Assembly (NCBI RefSeq): GCF_020215705.1
Contig: NZ_JAIWNB010000006.1
Location: 62,001-126,000, forward strand
DNA length: 64,000 nucleotides
DNA from: Nonomuraea aurantiaca
GTDB taxonomy: Bacteria; Actinomycetota; Actinomycetes; Streptosporangiales; Streptosporangiaceae
Direction: 5' to 3'
Below the pieces are notes generated by a model. The model searched no databases. It worked only from the letters and a program-made list of their open reading frames with translations, and had not been told where the DNA came from. Position 1 is the first letter of the stretch; the number at the start of each line of letters is the position of its first letter. A program made the position numbers and the translations under genes. Positions 51,826-59,564 of this stretch are shown here, piece by piece.

Positions 51826-52476
51826 TCAGCGGCGCGGCAGCTCGCTGGCGCGTACGTGGGCGCACATCCAGTCCACCAGCGGCCCGAAGGCCCGCCAGGT
51901 GGCGCGGACCCGCTCGAGGACCTCGGCGGTGTGCACCCACGGCTCGGGCTCCCACCGGCGGCCCGCGTGCAGGGACCTGTGGCGCAGCAGGTCGAGGCGC
52001 GGATGGTCCTCCGCTATGCCACGGGGACGGGTCTTCAGCCGGTCGCCGCCGATGACGTAGCCCTCGGCCCGCAAGGCCGTCACCATGTCCGCCAGCGGCT
52101 TGCCCGTCAGGTCCTCGTCGACCGCGGCGCGGTAGCGGGCCACCTGGTCGGACGCCTGGGTGTAGCAGCCGCCCGCCGCGAACAGTCCGTCGGCACCGAG
52201 CTGGAAGTAGAAACCGATGCCGGGCGTGAGATCCACGAAGGCGCCCTGATGGGTCTTGTACGGTGACTTGTCCTTGGCGAAACGGACATCACGGTAGGGG
52301 CGGAACAGCTGGGCCTGACCGAACTCCGCCGCCAGCTCCTCGGTGAGGGCGAGCATCGGCGCCCGCACCGCGTCCTCGTAGAAGTGCTTGTGGCGGGTGA
52401 AATATGTCTTGCTGTTGTCCGCCTCGAGGCCCTCGTAGAACACGAACGCCTCGTCGGGGAAACCGGTGAAACCCAT
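51826..52476 (-). CDS. DUF2461 domain-containing protein
   Basis: 216 residues. The family pattern is plain: FYEGLEADNSKTYFTRHK, PYRDVRFAKDKSPYKTHQGA, GFYFQLGADGLFAAGGCY and GDRLKTRPRGIAEDHPRLDL. It is a soluble cytoplasmic protein of unknown biochemical role found throughout bacteria. It is followed 2 nt later by the DUF2079 start. No signal peptide. I see no catalytic motif beyond the conserved basic/aromatic positions. Confidence 0.92.
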   Translation of the reverse strand: MGFTGFPDEAFVFYEGLEADNSKTYFTRHKHFYEDAVRAPMLALTEELAAEFGQAQLFRPYRDVRFAKDKSPYKTHQGAFVDLTPGIGFYFQLGADGLFAAGGCYTQASDQVARYRAAVDEDLTGKPLADMVTALRAEGYVIGGDRLKTRPRGIAEDHPRLDLLRHRSLHAGRRWEPEPWVHTAEVLERVRATWRAFGPLVDWMCAHVRASELPRR

Positions 52477-52523
52477 GGGTCAAGAGTGCCACGGCCCGCC
52501 GACGGTTTGACGCGCCGCACGGC

Positions 52524-53315
52524 TCATCGGGCTTTGTACACCCGGGCCGAGTACATGCGGCCCGGCGCCGGCGTCCTGCCGTACAGCTCCGAGATGGTCA
52601 CCGGCGTGCAGCCCTTCTTCGCCAGCAGGTCGAGCAGGGCGGGGACCGCCTGGACGGTGCTGCGGTGGATGTCGTGCATCAGCACGATCGACCCCACTGC
52701 CGCCTTGCCCGCGCGCCTGGCCACGAGGGCGGGCACCCGGTCCTGCCAGTCCAGGGTGTCGACGCTCCACAGGACCTGCGCCAGCCCCAGGCGCCGCGCC
52801 TCGGCGGCCACCCGGCGGTTCGTCGCCCCGTACGGCGGGCGCATCACCCGCATCCGGACCCCGGCCACCCGCTCCACCAGGTCGTTCGTGTGCTTCAGCT
52901 GGAAGCGCAGCCCTCGGTCCGTCAACCCGGTGAGCGGCGGATGGTTCCACGTGTGGTTGCCGAGCTCGTGCCCCTCGGCCACGATGCGGCGGACGAGCTG
53001 GGCGCCGCCGTGCGCGGCGACCATCTGCCCCACGACGAAGAACGTGGCCCTGACCTGCCGGGCGCTCAGCAGGTCCAGCAGCTTGCCGGTGTAGTCGCCG
53101 GGCCCGTCGTCGAAGGTGAGCGCGACGCACTTCAGACGTCTGCAGTCGATCCTGCGGACCGTCGGCCAGCCCGGCTGCATGGCCTCGAGCCGCCTGGCCA
53201 GCTTCCTCGGCTCGATGGGCGCCTGTGGGCGGGCCAGCTGGGGTTGGATCATCGGCTGGGTCCCGCATCCCGCCACCGCGGCCAGCAATGCCAGAGATAC
53301 CACCCAGACCCGCAT
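52524..53315 (-). CDS. Polysaccharide deacetylase lipoprotein (NodB/CE4)
   Basis: 263 residues. Signal peptide with lipobox AVAGC near residue 17. CE4 motifs: ALTFDDGPGDYT (motif 1, metal and base Asp), ELGNHTWNHPPL (motif 2, metal His pair), MRPPYGATN (motif 3), WSVDTLDWQD (motif 4) and IVLMHDIHR (motif 5). The active site is complete. It removes N- or O-acetyl groups from peptidoglycan or another cell-wall polysaccharide outside the membrane. Stand-alone gene, with 47 bp to the DUF2461 start downstream. Confidence 0.95.
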   Translation of the reverse strand: MRVWVVSLALLAAVAGCGTQPMIQPQLARPQAPIEPRKLARRLEAMQPGWPTVRRIDCRRLKCVALTFDDGPGDYTGKLLDLLSARQVRATFFVVGQMVAAHGGAQLVRRIVAEGHELGNHTWNHPPLTGLTDRGLRFQLKHTNDLVERVAGVRMRVMRPPYGATNRRVAAEARRLGLAQVLWSVDTLDWQDRVPALVARRAGKAAVGSIVLMHDIHRSTVQAVPALLDLLAKKGCTPVTISELYGRTPAPGRMYSARVYKAR

Positions 53316-53342
53316 GGCGCCCTCCGAGAGCGTCTACGGGGT

Positions 53343-53648
53343 TTAGGGATATTCCTGTACCGGGTTACCCCGCAACTCCTTGGCCAGGTCCTCCCACCAG
53401 AGTGGGATATCGGCCTGCAGTTCGGTGTATCGACGCGCCACTCGTATGGCACATCCAACCGGATCCGTACCCAAATGCCGACGTTTCACGGGCCCTTCCT
53501 GCCAGCGGTAAAACCCGTCCCTGTAATGCACGACCAGGCCGATCCACACCGAGACGGTGGCGTCGTCGCCCACCTCGTAGGCGCTGGTGACACCGAGGCC
53601 GTGCAGCTCCGCGTGGAGCTTCTCCGTCGCCGTGCGCCCTTCGGTCAC
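53343..53648 (-). CDS. Hypothetical protein, about 101 residues
   Basis: A small soluble protein starting VTEGRTATEKLHAELHGLGV, with a central ATVSVWIGLVVHYRDGFYRW strand pair and an aromatic LWWEDLAKELRG tail. A longer frame to 53699 exists, but its N-terminus is Arg/Trp-rich and unlike the rest, so GTG 53648 is preferred. No named family comes to mind. The composition resembles small actinomycete proteins of unknown function that often sit near regulators. It is downstream of the XRE-cupin gene on the same strand. Confidence 0.55.
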   Translation of the reverse strand: MTEGRTATEKLHAELHGLGVTSAYEVGDDATVSVWIGLVVHYRDGFYRWQEGPVKRRHLGTDPVGCAIRVARRYTELQADIPLWWEDLAKELRGNPVQEYP

Positions 53649-53782
53649 GCGCCACCCCCAGCTGACGTTTCGTCGCACACACCGGGATGTACCCACCATC
53701 CGGCATCAGCCGTCAAGGACATGCTGTAATCATGAAACTCCAGAAGGTGATCGGGAGGCCGTTCGACGTTATTGGTAAGGCC

Positions 53783-53835
53783 CCCTCAATCGGTCAGCCG
53801 CCCTCAATCAGTCAGCCGCCTTCATTGGTCAGGCG
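53783..53835. repeat. Triple 18-bp tandem repeat at the 3' end of the XRE-cupin gene
   Basis: CCCTCAATCGGTCAGCCG (53783), CCCTCAATCAGTCAGCCG (53801) and CCTTCATTGGTCAGGCG (53819). The last copy includes the stop codon of the minus-strand gene at 53822-53824. Confidence 0.85.
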
Positions 53836-54397
53836 CCTCTCTGGGCTCTGCGACCACCATCACCAGCCGGAGCTCCTCGGATCCCTGGTTGGCGTAGCGA
53901 TGGGGCCTGTCGGCGGTGAAGAGCACGGCGGAGTCGGCCTTGACCACGTGGCTCCTGCCGTACACCGTGAGCGTCAGCTCGCCCTCCAGAACCGTCAGCA
54001 TCTCGCGGGTGCCCGGCGGGTGGGCGTCGCCGTCGTGGTGCCGGCCGGGCGCCAGCCGCCAGTCCCACAGCTCGAGGATCATCGGCGTATCGGCCCCGAC
54101 CAGCAGCTTCGCCTGCACCTCGCCCTGGTCGAACGTGACCACGTCGGCCTTCTCGACGATCCGCACCACCGGCACGTCGGAGACCTCCACCAGCCTGGCC
54201 ACGGTCACGCCCAGCGCGGAGGCGATCCGGGTGAGCGTGGATACGCTGGGGTTCGTCCGGGCCTGCTCGACCTGGACCAGCATGCCTCTGCTCACTCCCG
54301 ACCTGGCGGCCAGCGCGTCGAGCGTGAGCCCGCGGTGCGCGCGCTGGGCGCGCACGTTGTTGGCGATGGCCTGTGTGATCGTCTCCGGATCCTCCAT
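53822..54397 (-). CDS. XRE-family regulator with C-terminal cupin domain
   Basis: 191 residues. HTH at about 13-67 (RAQRAHRGLTLDALAARSGV, SRGMLVQVEQARTNPSVSTL). The cupin barrel from about 105 contains LELWDWRLAPGRHHDGDAHP, GTREMLTVLEGELTLTVYG and FTADRPHRYANQG. This architecture is common in regulators of amino-acid and polyamine transport. The cupin probably binds a small metabolite, or a metal through its histidines. Divergent from an EamA exporter, with an 89-bp gap containing duplicated operator-like words. Confidence 0.92.
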   Translation of the reverse strand: MEDPETITQAIANNVRAQRAHRGLTLDALAARSGVSRGMLVQVEQARTNPSVSTLTRIASALGVTVARLVEVSDVPVVRIVEKADVVTFDQGEVQAKLLVGADTPMILELWDWRLAPGRHHDGDAHPPGTREMLTVLEGELTLTVYGRSHVVKADSAVLFTADRPHRYANQGSEELRLVMVVAEPREAPDQ

Positions 54398-54432
54398 ACA
54401 GTGCAGTGTAGTGAAGATGATTTGCAGTGTGT

Positions 54433-54475
54433 TGTACTCTAATGAGCTGTACTAGTAGTGCACTCTGATGAACTG
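54433..54475. promoter_or_regulatory. Direct-repeat operator candidates before the EamA gene
   Basis: TGTACTCTAATGAGCTG (54433-54449) and TGCACTCTGATGAACTG (54459-54475) match at 14 of 17 positions, 26 bp apart. Related TGCAGTGT words lie closer to the XRE start. These are probable binding sites of the divergent XRE-cupin regulator. Confidence 0.6.
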
Positions 54476-54486
54476 GACGGTGGAGC

Positions 54487-55320
54487 ATGCTCGCGGTGAT
54501 CCTCGCGACGGCCTGCGCGGTGGTCTATGGCACGGCCGACTTCTTCGGCGGCCTGGCCACCCGCCGATCGCAGGTGTTCTCGGTCGTGACGCTCTCGCAG
54601 CTCTCCGGCCTGGCCGTGATCCTCGTCCTGCTGCCCCTGCTGCCCGGCGTGTTCAGCAACGGAGCGATGCTCTGGGGGCTGGGCGCGGGCGTGGCGGGCG
54701 CCGCCGGGCTGGTGCTCTTCTACCGGGCGCTCGCCGTCGGCGTCATGTCGGTGGTGGCGCCCACGACCGCGGTCACGTCGGCGGCACTCCCCGTCATGTA
54801 CGGCCTGGCGACCGGCGAGCGCCCCGAGCCCGTGGCGCTGGTCGGGGTGGTGCTGGCCCTCGGCTCCGTACTCCTGGTCAGCCAGGACCGCTCCGCCGCG
54901 AAGAGCGGCTCGATCGGCTCGGTGCTCATCGCCCTGGCCGCGGGCGCCGGGTTCGGCGGCTTCTTCATCCTGCTCGCCCTGGCTCCCGACGACGGCGGGC
55001 TGTGGCCCCTGGTGGGGGCCAGACTGTCCTCGGTGGCGCTGGTGGTGCTCCTCGCGGTGGCGACGCGGCGCACGTTGAAGCCGGCCGGCCGGTCGCTGCA
55101 CATCATCGTCGCGGCGGGCGTGCTCGACATGCTGGCCAACGTGCTGTATCTGGAGGCCAAGCAGCAAGGCCTGCTGAGCCTGGTGGCGGTGCTGGTGTCC
55201 CTCTATCCGGCGAGCACGCTGCTGCTGGCCCGGCGGGTGCTGGGCGAGCGGCTGCACACGATCCAGGTGGCGGGCGTCGCGTGCGCGCTCGGCGCGGTGG
55301 CGCTCATCGCGGTCGCCTGA
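54487..55320 (+). CDS. EamA/DMT-superfamily transporter
   Basis: 277 residues, ten short helices in two EamA repeats. ILATACAVVYGTADFFGGLA begins repeat 1. GLVLFYRALAVGVMSVVAPT is the signature of the drug/metabolite exporter fold. Repeat 2 has NVLYLEAKQQGLLSLVAVLV and ASTLLLARRVLGERLHTIQV. It exports amino acids, nucleosides or drugs in characterised cases. ATG 54487 has GGTGGAG 6-7 nt upstream. Divergent from the XRE-cupin regulator, which probably controls it. Confidence 0.92.
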   Translation: MLAVILATACAVVYGTADFFGGLATRRSQVFSVVTLSQLSGLAVILVLLPLLPGVFSNGAMLWGLGAGVAGAAGLVLFYRALAVGVMSVVAPTTAVTSAALPVMYGLATGERPEPVALVGVVLALGSVLLVSQDRSAAKSGSIGSVLIALAAGAGFGGFFILLALAPDDGGLWPLVGARLSSVALVVLLAVATRRTLKPAGRSLHIIVAAGVLDMLANVLYLEAKQQGLLSLVAVLVSLYPASTLLLARRVLGERLHTIQVAGVACALGAVALIAVA

Positions 55321-55393
55321 CGCGGCTCGTGTGGGTTTCTGCCGTCGCTTGGCGCGCCGATTCGGCCGTCCGGCGCTGTGCTGTCCTCAGCCG

Positions 55394-55422
55394 TTGCGCA
55401 GATTGCAAGCGCTTGCTACGTT
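55394..55422 (+). promoter_or_regulatory. Leaderless promoter with embedded GCAAGCGCTTGC palindrome
   Basis: -35 TTGCGC (55394-55399), a 17-bp spacer and -10 TACGTT (55417-55422). The GTG of the MEDS protein follows 6 nt later. The spacer ends in the perfect 12-bp palindrome GCAAGCGCTTGC (55405-55416), a LacI-type operator word. Confidence 0.7.
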
Positions 55423-55428
55423 TCGGCC

Positions 55429-56373
55429 GTGCGCCCTGATCGGGCTCGTCCAGACCGCCAGTCGTTCAAGCACGTTGCGGTGACGTATGACTCCAATGAC
55501 GCCTTCCTGAGGCTGATCGTGCCGCGCGTGCGCGCGGCGCTCGCCGACGACCGGCGGATCCTCGTGGCGATCTCGGCCGAGAAGCTCCGGCTGCTCGACG
55601 AGGCGCTGGGCGACGACGCCCGGCAGATCGACCACAGGGACTCCCGCACCTGGTACCTCCACCCGCCCCGGACGCTGGCCGCCTACCACGAGTACGTCCG
55701 GGGGCGGCGCACGCTCGTCGTCGGCGAGATCCCCTGGCCCGAGCGCGGCGAGCGTGAGACCCGGGAGTGGATCCGGTACGAGTCGGTGCTGAACGCCGCC
55801 TTGGAGGACAGCTGGGCCGTCGCGCTGTGCCTCTACAACCCGCGAACGGTCCCGGAAGCGGTGCTGGAGCATCAGCCGGTGATCCATCCCCTGCTGCTGG
55901 ATGCCACCGGCGAGGCGGTCAGCACGGGCTTCGTCCGGCCGCACGAGCTGGTGCTGAACGGCGACCTGGAGCCGCTGCCCGCACCGAGCGGGCTGGTGGC
56001 GACGGTCAGGTTCACCGCGCGGGAGATCAAGGGGCTCAGGCGCACGGTCCACGACTACGCCAGCGCGGCGGGGATGGACGTGAACCTCATCGGCTCCCTG
56101 GTGCTCAGTGTCTCCGAGATCGCCGCGAACAGCGTCGAGCACGGCGCCGGCCACGGAATGATCAAGATGTGGGTGAGCGGAAGGGAGATGATCTGCGAGA
56201 TCGCCGACCCGGGCGGCGCGCTCGATGACCCTTTACCGGGCTATATACCACCGGAGCCCGAATCCTCGAGAGGATACGGGCTCTGGATCAGCCGACAGCT
56301 CTGCGACTACGTCGACCTGCGCGCCGAGAACGGAACACTCCGCGTACGGCTCCATATGGGGTTGGACGGCTAG
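55429..56373 (+). CDS. MEDS domain plus HATPase anti-sigma-type regulatory protein
   Basis: 314 residues from GTG 55429. The N-terminal about 170 residues form a MEDS (DcmR-type sensory) domain: FKHVAVTYDSNDAFLRLIVP, SRTWYLHPPRTLAAYHEYV and WAVALCLYNPRTVPEAVLEH. The C-terminal domain is a GHKL ATPase of the RsbW/SpoIIAB type: FTAREIKGLRRTVHDYASAA, VLSVSEIAANSVEHGAGHG with the N-box, CEIADPGGA (G1) and SSRGYGLWISRQLCDYVDLR (G2). It would sense a small ligand or redox state and phosphorylate or bind an anti-sigma-antagonist or sigma factor. It is convergent with the SigR-like gene 31 bp away. Confidence 0.88.
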   Translation: MRPDRARPDRQSFKHVAVTYDSNDAFLRLIVPRVRAALADDRRILVAISAEKLRLLDEALGDDARQIDHRDSRTWYLHPPRTLAAYHEYVRGRRTLVVGEIPWPERGERETREWIRYESVLNAALEDSWAVALCLYNPRTVPEAVLEHQPVIHPLLLDATGEAVSTGFVRPHELVLNGDLEPLPAPSGLVATVRFTAREIKGLRRTVHDYASAAGMDVNLIGSLVLSVSEIAANSVEHGAGHGMIKMWVSGREMICEIADPGGALDDPLPGYIPPEPESSRGYGLWISRQLCDYVDLRAENGTLRVRLHMGLDG

Positions 56374-56421
56374 GCGACGCTTTGGGTATGGGGTTGGACG
56401 GCGGCTATGCGGCGCTCTGGG
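56355..56421. repeat. 32-bp period duplication across two convergent stop codons
   Basis: TATGGGGTTGGACGGC at 56355-56370 recurs exactly at 56387-56402. The following bases are also related (GCGACGCTTTGGG and GCGGCGCTCTGGG). The left copy contains the MEDS gene end and the right copy the SigR-like gene end. Confidence 0.85.
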
Positions 56422-56998
56422 CCGGCACGCGTAGGGCGCCCTCTTCGCGGGCGTAGCCCTCGAGCATGCCGCGCAGCTGGCGGCGGCCCCGGTGCAGCCG
56501 GGACATGACCGTGCCGATCGGCGTGCCCATGCGCTCAGCGATCTCCTTGTAGGCGAACCCCTCGACGTCGGCCAGGTAGACGGCGACGCGGAAGTCCTCC
56601 GGCAGGGAGCGCAGCGCATTCATCACGACGTTGTCGGGCAGCCGTTCGATCGCCTCGGTCTCGGCCGACTTCAGGCCGGTGGAGCTGTGCGACTCGGCGG
56701 CGTGCAGCTGCCAGTCCTCGATCTCCTCGGCGGCGGCCAGCTTGGGCGAGCGCTGCTTCTTGCGGTAGTCGTTGATGAAGTTGTTGGTGAGGATCCGGTG
56801 CAGCCACGCCTTGAGGTTCGTGCCCTCACGGAACTGGTGGTACGAGGTATATGCCTTGGCCACGGTCTCCTGGACCAGGTCCTCTGCGTCGGCGGAGTTG
56901 CGGGTCAGGCGCATGGCGGAGGCGAACAGCTGTGACGTCACGGGCACGACGTCGCGCTCGAACCAGTCTTGTCGCTGTTCATCGGTCATGGTGATCAA
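56405..56998 (-). CDS. sigR: ECF sigma factor, SigR/SigH type
   Basis: About 197 residues from TTG 56998. Region 2 ([40 protein letters not shown]) and region 4 ([40 protein letters not shown]) match the thiol-stress sigma factors SigR/SigH closely, including [11 protein letters not shown] and [13 protein letters not shown] 56998 has AAGGGGG at good distance. In-frame starts at 57025 and GTG 57148 would add 9 or 50 residues. The S. coelicolor factor is known to be made in short and long forms. A TATAGT box at 57175-57180 lies just before the long start. No RsrA-type zinc anti-sigma gene follows. Confidence 0.88.
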   Translation of the reverse strand: MITMTDEQRQDWFERDVVPVTSQLFASAMRLTRNSADAEDLVQETVAKAYTSYHQFREGTNLKAWLHRILTNNFINDYRKKQRSPKLAAAEEIEDWQLHAAESHSSTGLKSAETEAIERLPDNVVMNALRSLPEDFRVAVYLADVEGFAYKEIAERMGTPIGTVMSRLHRGRRQLRGMLEGYAREEGALRVPAQSAA

Positions 56999-57199
56999 AT
57001 CATTCCCCCTTGCGCTATCCCCCATCTCGGCCAAGCCGCTGGCCTCGGTACCAGTTTCGCAATCGGCACGTAAGGGCCGCGTTAACGGTTCCGCCAGGTC
57101 AGAGAGGTTAAAGGTCCACCTGCTCGCGGCGTGCGTCATCACGTCCACGGCGGGACCAGTCTCATTAGCATAACACTATACCCCCAATTTCGCACTTAA

Positions 57200-57215
57200 T
57201 GTGGTCAGAGTCACA
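57200..57215. promoter_or_regulatory. Crp/Fnr-type site TGTGG-N6-TCACA
   Basis: It matches the TGTGA-N6-TCACA consensus at 9 of 10 positions and lies between the divergent SigR-like and PLP-enzyme genes, 5 bp upstream of the TAGCGT box. Overlap with the promoter suggests repression or class-II-type contact. Confidence 0.6.
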
Positions 57216-57232
57216 TGGGATAGCGTATGGAC

Positions 57233-58309
57233 ATGGATTTCGTGGATCGGCATGACATGGAGGCGCGACTGTGGGTGACGGAGGCGATTCGTAAGGTCGA
57301 AGCCGACGCCAACCGGAGCTGTGATACGCACCTCCACGTCTTCCCGCTTCCCTCGCATTGGGGGGTAAACCTCTACTTGAAAGACGAATCAGTCCACCCC
57401 ACTGGTTCACTCAAACACCGACTTGCTCGATCTCTCTTCCTGTACGGCCTGGCCAACGGCTGGATCGGGCCGGCCACCACGGTCGTGGAGGCGTCGAGTG
57501 GATCTACGGCGGTCAGCGAGGCATATTTCGCCCGGCTCCTCGGTCTGGCCTTCATCGCGGTGATGCCCGCGTCCACGTCACCGGAGAAGATCGCACTGAT
57601 CGAGTTCTACGGCGGCAAGTGTCACCTGGTCGACGATCCCGGCACCATCTATGACGAATCCCACCGCCTGGCGGCCGAGACGAACGGCCACTTCATGGAC
57701 CAGTTCACCTACGCCGAGCGGGCCACGGACTGGCGGGGCAACAACAACATCGCCGAGTCGATCTACGCGCAGATGTCCATGGAGCCCCACCCGGAGCCCA
57801 CCTGGATCGTGGTGGGCGCGGGCACGGGCGGCACCTCCTCGACGATCGGCCGCTACATCCGCTACCGCCGCCACCCCACGCGTCTCGCGGTGGCCGACCC
57901 TGAGGGCTCCGCGTTCTATCCGAGCTGGGTGTCGGGCGACATGTCCGTCACCGGGCGGGGCTCCCGCATCGAGGGCATCGGCCGGCCGAGGGTGGAGCCC
58001 TCGTTCCAGCCGATGGTCATCGACCGCATGATCACCGTTCCGGACGCCCGGTCGATCGCCGCGATGCACTGGGTCCACGAGGTGACGGGCCGCGACGTGG
58101 GCGGCTCCACCGGCACGAACGTGGCCGCCTGCGTGGACCTGATCCGCGAGATGCGCCGGACCGGCACCCGGGGCAGCGTCGTCACCCTGATCTGCGATGG
58201 GGGCGAGCGCTACCGGGGCACCTACTGCGACCAGGACTGGCTCGCCGCCCAGGGCCTGGACCTCGCACCTCACCTGGCAGACCTGCGTACGTTCCTGACG
58301 ACGGGCTGA
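57233..58309 (+). CDS. PLP-dependent cysteine synthase-family protein (Cds1-like)
   Basis: 358 residues. Fold type II PLP enzyme: the PLP lysine is in [18 protein letters not shown], the substrate loop is [20 protein letters not shown], and the phosphate-binding loop is [34 protein letters not shown] and [19 protein letters not shown] follow. It resembles the actinobacterial group that includes the mycobacterial cysteine desulfhydrase Cds1 more than CysK/CysM. It could therefore release H2S from cysteine. ATG 57233 lies 7 nt from a TAGCGT box (leaderless model); ATG 57227 is the alternative. Divergent from the thiol-stress-type sigma gene. Confidence 0.88.
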   Translation: MDFVDRHDMEARLWVTEAIRKVEADANRSCDTHLHVFPLPSHWGVNLYLKDESVHPTGSLKHRLARSLFLYGLANGWIGPATTVVEASSGSTAVSEAYFARLLGLAFIAVMPASTSPEKIALIEFYGGKCHLVDDPGTIYDESHRLAAETNGHFMDQFTYAERATDWRGNNNIAESIYAQMSMEPHPEPTWIVVGAGTGGTSSTIGRYIRYRRHPTRLAVADPEGSAFYPSWVSGDMSVTGRGSRIEGIGRPRVEPSFQPMVIDRMITVPDARSIAAMHWVHEVTGRDVGGSTGTNVAACVDLIREMRRTGTRGSVVTLICDGGERYRGTYCDQDWLAAQGLDLAPHLADLRTFLTTG

Positions 58310-58397
58310 CCTGGCTGCGGCCGGCCGGGATGGGCTTCCTGACCTGGTTGTGGCCGGTCAGGAAGGGCTTCTGGCCGGCTCGGCTCAGGAAGTGGTT
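58306..58397. repeat. Three degenerate ~32-bp tandem repeats after the PLP enzyme
   Basis: Units begin near 58306, 58339 and 58371 with CTG(ACCTGG)-type sequence and GGCCGG-AGGGCTT-like tails. The first contains the PLP-enzyme stop and the last contains the stop of the convergent lipoprotein gene at 58385. Confidence 0.75.
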
Positions 58398-59350
58398 CTG
58401 GCCGGATCGACGGCGAAGAGCTTCGCCACGTCGTCGAGGATCGCGTGGGCGCCCTGGATACCGACCGCGCTCATCCAGGTCAGGTCGCTGACCTCATGCT
58501 TCTCGCCCTTGAGCTTCCCCCACAGCGGATTGCCCACGAACTTCTCCTTGGGCCCCGCAGACGACGGGTCCGGATATGTCGCGACAAAGAGGTGGTCCGC
58601 GTCCAAGTCCGCGATGCGCTCCTGGCTCACGTCCACCACGATCGCGTCCTGCTTGGTGGGCTGGCCCTCAGGGCGTGGGAAGCCGACGTCCTTCATCACC
58701 ACCCCCGAGTAGGACTTCTCGACGTACAGCCGCGTCGTCGGCTCACCGGCGAACCTGACGATGGAGATGGTCGGCAGCTTCCCGTCCTTCTCCTTGATCG
58801 CGGCGCCGATCTTCGCGGCCCGCTCCTCGTACGACGTGATCGTCGCGTCGGCGAGCTGCTCCTGACCCAGGGCCCGCCCCATGAGCCGGAGGTTGTCCTT
58901 CCAGATGGCACCGGTGGTCTCGCTGAAGACGGTCGGGGCGATCTTGGACAGCTTGTCGTAGAGCGCCTCGTGGCGGACCTTGGCCGAGACGATCAGGTCG
59001 GGCTTGAGCGCGATGATCTTCTCCAGGCTGGGCTGCTCCAGGGTGCCGACCGGGGTGGCCTCCTTGCCGTAAGCGGCGGCGACGGAGCCCAGGTAATCAG
59101 GCAACTTCGTGTCGATGGACCGGTAGGTGGTGTAGCCGACCACCGGCGTCCGCAGGGTCAGCACCGCGTCCACGAAGCTCTGGTCCAGGGCCACCACGCG
59201 CTTGGGCCGCACCGGGATCCTGGTCTCACCCATGGCGTGCTTGACGACGCGGAACGGCTCCGCCGGCCTCTGCTCAGCCGGAGTCGAAGAACCACAGGCG
59301 GCGAGCGCCGCCACGAGGACGACCCCCGCCAGAGCGCGCAACGGTCTCAT
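58385..59350 (-). CDS. Iron-siderophore ABC transporter substrate-binding lipoprotein (FecB/FepB type)
   Basis: 321 residues from ATG 59350, which has GGAAGGGA upstream. Lipoprotein signal with lipobox LAACG (AALAACGSS). Type III binding protein: RPKRVVALDQSFVDAVLTLR, YLGSVAAAYGKEATPVGTLE, LEKIIALKPDLIVSAKV and LFVATYPDPSS. It captures ferric siderophores outside the membrane and delivers them to the FecCD permeases encoded divergently. An IdeR-type iron box lies between the two transcripts. Confidence 0.93.
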   Translation of the reverse strand: MRPLRALAGVVLVAALAACGSSTPAEQRPAEPFRVVKHAMGETRIPVRPKRVVALDQSFVDAVLTLRTPVVGYTTYRSIDTKLPDYLGSVAAAYGKEATPVGTLEQPSLEKIIALKPDLIVSAKVRHEALYDKLSKIAPTVFSETTGAIWKDNLRLMGRALGQEQLADATITSYEERAAKIGAAIKEKDGKLPTISIVRFAGEPTTRLYVEKSYSGVVMKDVGFPRPEGQPTKQDAIVVDVSQERIADLDADHLFVATYPDPSSAGPKEKFVGNPLWGKLKGEKHEVSDLTWMSAVGIQGAHAILDDVAKLFAVDPARTTS

Positions 59351-59369
59351 CTGATCCCTTCCAGCAATC

Positions 59370-59405
59370 TTAGGCAAACCTAATTAAGGTTAGGCCTGCC
59401 TAACC
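59370..59405. promoter_or_regulatory. IdeR/DtxR-type iron boxes
   Basis: TTAGGCAAACCTAA (59370-59383) and the 18-bp palindrome GGTTAGGCCTGCCTAACC (59388-59405) lie side by side. Both resemble the TTAGGTTAGGCTAACCTAA iron box. Placement between the divergent binding-protein and permease genes implies iron-dependent repression of the whole importer. Confidence 0.9.
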
Positions 59406-59564
59406 TGGCATACTTCACCAAGGTCGGGCAAACAGGCGAGGGAGCGCCGTCGTCTGGAGGAGGAGCGCCGGGAGCGGAGCGACCAGAGCGACGGGGGAAG
59501 ACGGCGGCATCAGGCGACCGAGCCCGCCTCACGGAGTGAGGCCTATCAACAAGGAGGAAACGGC

